DNA of 11,154 nt from Bacteroidales bacterium UBA3868 (GTDB taxonomy: Bacteria; Bacteroidota; Bacteroidia; Bacteroidales; WCHB1-69), in contig DGGS01000134.1 of NCBI GenBank assembly GCA_002392325.1, positions 1-11,154 of the forward strand. Reading direction: 5' to 3'. A program made the translations under genes and the position numbers. The notes below the pieces were generated by a model. It did no database searches. It was not told the DNA's origin and saw nothing but the letters and a program-made list of their open reading frames with translations. The first letter of the stretch is position 1. Each line of letters opens with the position of its first letter. Shown one piece after another: positions 8,452-11,154 of this stretch.

Positions 8452-9486
8452 ATGACTGAAAACGATCAACATATAATCCTGAAACTCGGAAAGAAATTCC
8501 TGCTGTTGGCCACCATTTTGGTCATGTTGGACATTCTATATCGTGTCACATTATATCCCCGTGACCGGGAGCGGTACTGCACGCTGATGCAGTATGCGCA
8601 GATTCCCGTCAAAGACAGTACCGACATCATCTATTTGGGCGAGTCGTCCAACCATTCCTACAGTCCTGCGGACAAAGACCAGCGGGCCATCAGCGACATG
8701 ATTGATGACATGCTGCCCGGACATAAGGTGGCGCGGTTATCGAAAGACGCCTGCCATGCGGGGATTTATTATGACATCTTGCGCAATATTCCGAGGAAAA
8801 ATCCGGTCCAGACCGTCATTGTCACGGTGAACATGCGATCGTTCAGCAGCGAGTGGATCTATTCCGACTTGGAAAAACCGCTGCAGAAGGAGCAGATTTT
8901 CATGCGGAAAGCGCCGGCGTTGTACAAGCGCATGCTGTTGGCATTCAAGGCATACGCTCATTGGACAGAGAGCGAGCGAACAAAGCTGGTGCGCGAGGGA
9001 TTCAAAAAGCAAACCCTGGACCTCCCCTACTACTTCCCGTACAAGAACGCCAACGACTGGGATCATGCCATCGGGTCGCAATGTTATCTTTATAATGGGA
9101 AAAAAGTGTCACAGGACACCATCGCGCTCACTTGCCACTACATCAAGGATTTCGCCTACCAATTGGATGACAAGAATCCCAGAATCCAGGATCTGGACAA
9201 GATTGTAAAACTCTGCCAAAGAAGAGGTTGGAATCTGATATTCAATGTATTAGCCGACAACATGGACCAAATCAAGGTGCTGGCCGGTCCGGATTTGGAA
9301 TTCCTGATGAAAAGCAATGTGCAATATCTTATCCACCGGTACGAACCGCAAGGCGTAAAGGTCGTCAACAACCAGTACATGGTGCGCGACCGCGACTTCT
9401 TCGAACGGGAATTCCCTACGGAGCACTACAACCAGCACGGGCGCCACATGGTTGCCGAGCACATTGTGGAGCGGTTGAAAGAATAG
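8452..9486 (+). CDS. Membrane-anchored SGNH-hydrolase-like protein, probable partner of the MBOAT acyltransferase
   Basis: The 344-residue product has one N-terminal membrane anchor at about 16-32 and a large domain predicted to be periplasmic. The fold looks SGNH-like. IIYLGESSNHSYSP holds a block-I-type nucleophile, Ser65 or Ser66, in GESS. VIVTVNMRSF with Asn127 may serve as the oxyanion block. FPTEHYNQHG near the C-terminus supplies an acid-His pair, Glu324-His325, where classical members have Asp-x-x-His. This layout (anchor, early GxS, late D/E-H-x-N-x-x-G) resembles DltD and related partners of MBOAT enzymes. In those systems the MBOAT protein moves the acyl group across the membrane and the SGNH protein places it on the polymer or assists the transfer. 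Its ATG follows the MBOAT stop with no spacer, which strongly supports a pair. The catalytic assignment is from motif spacing by eye; it could instead be an inactive scaffold. No known gene name applies. Confidence 0.72.
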   Translation: MTENDQHIILKLGKKFLLLATILVMLDILYRVTLYPRDRERYCTLMQYAQIPVKDSTDIIYLGESSNHSYSPADKDQRAISDMIDDMLPGHKVARLSKDACHAGIYYDILRNIPRKNPVQTVIVTVNMRSFSSEWIYSDLEKPLQKEQIFMRKAPALYKRMLLAFKAYAHWTESERTKLVREGFKKQTLDLPYYFPYKNANDWDHAIGSQCYLYNGKKVSQDTIALTCHYIKDFAYQLDDKNPRIQDLDKIVKLCQRRGWNLIFNVLADNMDQIKVLAGPDLEFLMKSNVQYLIHRYEPQGVKVVNNQYMVRDRDFFEREFPTEHYNQHGRHMVAEHIVERLKE

Positions 9487-9550
9487 AGATGATAGACACC
9501 TTTTAAAGTTCATAGTTACCCCCCTGTTTACCCCTTTAATCCCCATACCA

Positions 9551-10465
9551 ATGAACAATTTAAAGCAGAAAATCGAGACCTTAAAAAAAGAGAAAAACGC
9601 CATTATCCTGGCACATTATTACACCCTGCCCGAAGTGCAGGAGGTGGCCGACTTTGTGGGCGACAGCTTGGGACTAGCCCGAAAGGCCGCCGAAACGGAT
9701 GCTGACATCATCCTCTTCGCCGGCGTGCATTTCATGGCCGAAACCGCCAAAATCCTTAATCCCACCAAGAAGGTATTAGTGCCCGACATGAGCGCCGGTT
9801 GCTCCCTCGCAGACAGTTGCAAAGCCGAAAAACTGGCCGAATACAAGGAAAAACACCCAGGATACAAGGTGCTGTCGTATGTCAACTGTTCCGCCGCCGT
9901 GAAAGCGCTGTCCGACCTCATCGTCACCTCCGGCAATGCGTTAAAATTGGTTAATCAACTGCCCCAAGACGAGAAGATCATCTTCGTTCCCGACGGCAAT
10001 TTGGGCGATTACATCAACCAGAAAACGGGCCGTGAGATGATTTTGTGGGACGGTGCCTGCTGCGTGCACGACCACTACGAAGTGGAGCAGTTGGAGAAGA
10101 TGAAAGCCGAGTATCCGAATGCCATCGTGGTGGCGCATCCCGAATGCCGCCGCGAGATGCTGGAGATGGTCGATTTCATCGGTTCCACCGCCGCCATGCT
10201 CAACTTCATCAGCGAGAACGAAGCCAAGGAGTTCATCGTGGTCACTGAAAGCGGCATCCTCTACGAGATGCAAAAGCGCAATCCCGACAAAGTGTTCCAC
10301 ACGCTATATGAAGGCGCACCGGATCACGATTGTATCAACATGAAAAAGAATAATTTAGAGAATATATATCAAGTGTTACTTGAAGAAAAACCCGAACTCC
10401 TCATGGACGAAGAATTGCGAAGAAAAGCGCTAATTCCAATCCAGAGGATGTTGGAGATGTCGTAA
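9551..10465 (+). CDS. nadA: Quinolinate synthase NadA
   Basis: NadA condenses iminoaspartate with dihydroxyacetone phosphate to form quinolinate in de novo NAD synthesis, using a [4Fe-4S] cluster in the cytoplasm. The 304 residues match the short NadA form. Visible family blocks are AIILAHYYTLPEVQEVADFVGDS (17-39), FAGVHFMAETAKIL (56-69), VPDMSAGCSLADSC (77-90), FVPDGNLG (about 144-151), WDGACCVHD (166-174), AHPECRREM near 196-203 and a late GAPDHDC. Three cysteines fit the cluster ligands: Cys84, Cys170 (or the adjacent Cys171) and Cys261. The gene starts 64 bp after the SGNH-like gene, with no clear -7 box or Shine-Dalgarno in the gap, so it may be read from the upstream operon. It ends at a strong hairpin terminator. 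nadB and nadC, common NadA neighbours in other bacteria, are not present here. Confidence 0.97.
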   Translation: MNNLKQKIETLKKEKNAIILAHYYTLPEVQEVADFVGDSLGLARKAAETDADIILFAGVHFMAETAKILNPTKKVLVPDMSAGCSLADSCKAEKLAEYKEKHPGYKVLSYVNCSAAVKALSDLIVTSGNALKLVNQLPQDEKIIFVPDGNLGDYINQKTGREMILWDGACCVHDHYEVEQLEKMKAEYPNAIVVAHPECRREMLEMVDFIGSTAAMLNFISENEAKEFIVVTESGILYEMQKRNPDKVFHTLYEGAPDHDCINMKKNNLENIYQVLLEEKPELLMDEELRRKALIPIQRMLEMS

Positions 10466-10483
10466 GCAAAACACATATTTATT

Positions 10484-10516
10484 GTAGGGGCGCAGATTAT
10501 GCGCCCCTACCTTTTT
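10484..10516 (+). terminator. Strong rho-independent terminator after nadA, resembling a REP-type palindrome
   Basis: The arms GTAGGGGCGCA (10484-10494) and TGCGCCCCTAC (10500-10510) form a perfect 11-bp GC-rich stem with the five-base loop GATTA. The stem is followed by CTTTTTCTGATTTTTTC. It begins 18 bases after the nadA stop codon, an ideal place to end the transcript. The T-rich tail is only on the right, so it works mainly for rightward transcription. The stem sequence is also the type seen in dispersed palindromic repeats. Confidence 0.88.
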
Positions 10517-10529
10517 CTGATTTTTTCTT

Positions 10530-10537
10530 TATCTTTG
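10530..10537 (+). promoter_or_regulatory. Putative -7 promoter box upstream of the last gene
   Basis: The box TATCTTTG is identical to the two in the rseP promoter region. It lies just after the terminator's T-rich tail and about 115 bases before the start of the incomplete last gene. It would give a leader of roughly 110 nt. No clear -33 TTTG is seen; the T-runs of the terminator occupy that position. Confidence 0.5.
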
Positions 10538-10652
10538 CCCTGTCGTTTCAACCAAGGCTTGGAGACAGGCGGAAGGGCGACCATGAACATCAAAAACGCG
10601 TTGAGCGTAACGGCAACAACGCACTGTTTAACTATGATTACAAACTACTATT
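10538..10652 (+). other. Leader region of the last gene, no convincing coding sequence
   Basis: This stretch lies between the promoter-like box and the ATG at 10653. It holds a possible hairpin: CCTGTC (10539-10544) pairs with GACAGG (10564-10569), with a short inner CCA/TGG pairing inside the loop. An ATG at 10583 follows a purine-rich stretch (GGAAGGGCGACC). It opens a frame different from the downstream gene, and its translation looks like frame shadow. An in-frame TGA at 10635-10637 shows that the last gene does not extend into this region. Confidence 0.4.
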
Positions 10653-11154
10653 ATGGCGGAACGACATCCGACAGACCTAACCTATACAGTTATAGAACAA
10701 TATCCCAGTGGCGGAAGCGTGGTGGTTTACAACAGCATAAACCGTGGAACAGACGATTATCAGCGCATTTTGAGTTGTGCAAAATATTTCGCCAAACAGG
10801 GCAAAACGGCAGTGATGACTCCAAAGTTGGATGTACCTTACAAGAATCCTGCTTATGACAAGATTTATGGTAGTTTGAAAGGCACACCATATTATGGCAA
10901 GTGTCCTGATTTAATGGTTGATAAACAAGGCTATGAGCATGAGGGATATATCACTGAAAACCACAAACATGCATTGAAAAACATGCTTAAACATGGCTTG
11001 ATTCAATCAGACAAGATAATCATAGACAAAACCGACCTGACCGACAACTATATCAAGGCACGAATAAAAGGAAAAATCAATGAAGGGAAAAAAGTAACTG
11101 AGGTTTGGATTAGAGATGACGACACCTTGAATTTGATTTATGAAAATACAAACG
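10653..11154 (+). CDS. Possible nuclease/toxin-domain protein, incomplete at the window end
   Basis: Translation from the ATG at 10653 gives 167 codons without a stop; the gene continues past the window. The start is fixed by an in-frame TGA 18 bases upstream. The product begins MAERHPTDLTYTVIEQYPSG, then GSVVVYNSINRGTDDYQRIL. A basic segment follows, and then the block CPDLMVD at 84-90 with YEHEGY at 94-99. PD-x(n)-E-x-E spaced this way resembles a PD-(D/E)XK-like or CdiA-type tRNase core, but the usual E-x-K is replaced by EHEG. The C-terminal part reads ALKNMLKHGLIQSDKIIIDK and later VTEVWIRDDDTLNLIYE, which suits the beta strand end of such a fold. It resembles uncharacterised small proteins found in Bacteroidales accessory regions. 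G+C is lower than in its neighbours, suggesting transfer. Coding status is solid; the nuclease idea is a motif-level guess, and no immunity partner is visible before the window ends. Confidence 0.75.
   Translation, partial: MAERHPTDLTYTVIEQYPSGGSVVVYNSINRGTDDYQRILSCAKYFAKQGKTAVMTPKLDVPYKNPAYDKIYGSLKGTPYYGKCPDLMVDKQGYEHEGYITENHKHALKNMLKHGLIQSDKIIIDKTDLTDNYIKARIKGKINEGKKVTEVWIRDDDTLNLIYENTN

Noticed and set aside
9487..9550. A separate promoter or riboswitch for nadA in the gap upstream
   Set aside because: No TAnnTTTG box and no stable hairpin or known riboswitch pattern could be seen in 64 bp.
10499..10858. Open frame of 119 codons starting in the terminator loop with a hydrophobic N-terminus (MRPYLFLIFSLSL)
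   Set aside because: The apparent signal peptide is the translated T-rich terminator tail, and the frame overlaps the better-supported gene starting at 10653.
1..11154. CRISPR arrays, tRNA or rRNA genes, transposases
   Set aside because: No regularly spaced repeats, cloverleaf-like RNA gene, rRNA segment or transposase motif was seen on either strand.

Overview
The window looks like Bacteroidetes chromosome, most likely order Bacteroidales. Three things point there. The genes encode Bacteroidetes-like versions of TsaD, TamB, RseP and NadA. Several promoter-like octamers match the Bacteroidetes -7 consensus TAnnTTTG, three of them as TATCTTTG. Start codons lack clear Shine-Dalgarno sequences and sit in A-rich leaders. 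I cannot name the genus from sequence alone.

Layout. Positions 1-232 (minus) hold the first 77 codons of tsaD, a tRNA t6A modification gene cut by the window edge. Divergent from it, 12 bp away, is a very large tamB-like envelope gene (245-4873, plus). Convergent with tamB is a small gene for a single-pass membrane protein of unknown function (4886-5572, minus). That gene and the intramembrane protease gene rseP (5633-7030, plus) diverge from a 60-bp spacer. The spacer contains a perfect 28-bp palindrome whose two ends each carry a TATCTTTG box, so it looks like a compact two-way promoter.

rseP runs directly into an MBOAT membrane O-acyltransferase gene (7030-8451, stop and start sharing one base) and then a membrane-anchored SGNH-hydrolase-like gene (8452-9486, no gap). 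This resembles the known pairs DltB/DltD, PatA/PatB and AlgI/AlgJ(X), and suggests O-acylation of some exported glycan or envelope polymer. Its translational coupling to an envelope-stress protease is the most interesting part of the operon. nadA (quinolinate synthase, NAD biosynthesis) follows after 64 bp and ends at a strong hairpin terminator (10484-10516) that also resembles dispersed GTAGGGGCG-type repeats.

After the terminator the character changes. Base composition drops in G+C, a new promoter-like box appears, and a roughly 115-bp leader precedes an incomplete gene (10653 to the window end). Its product carries a CPDLMVD...YEHEGY block that may be a degenerate nuclease core related to contact-dependent toxin domains. 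This last part looks like accessory DNA; everything before it is core genome.
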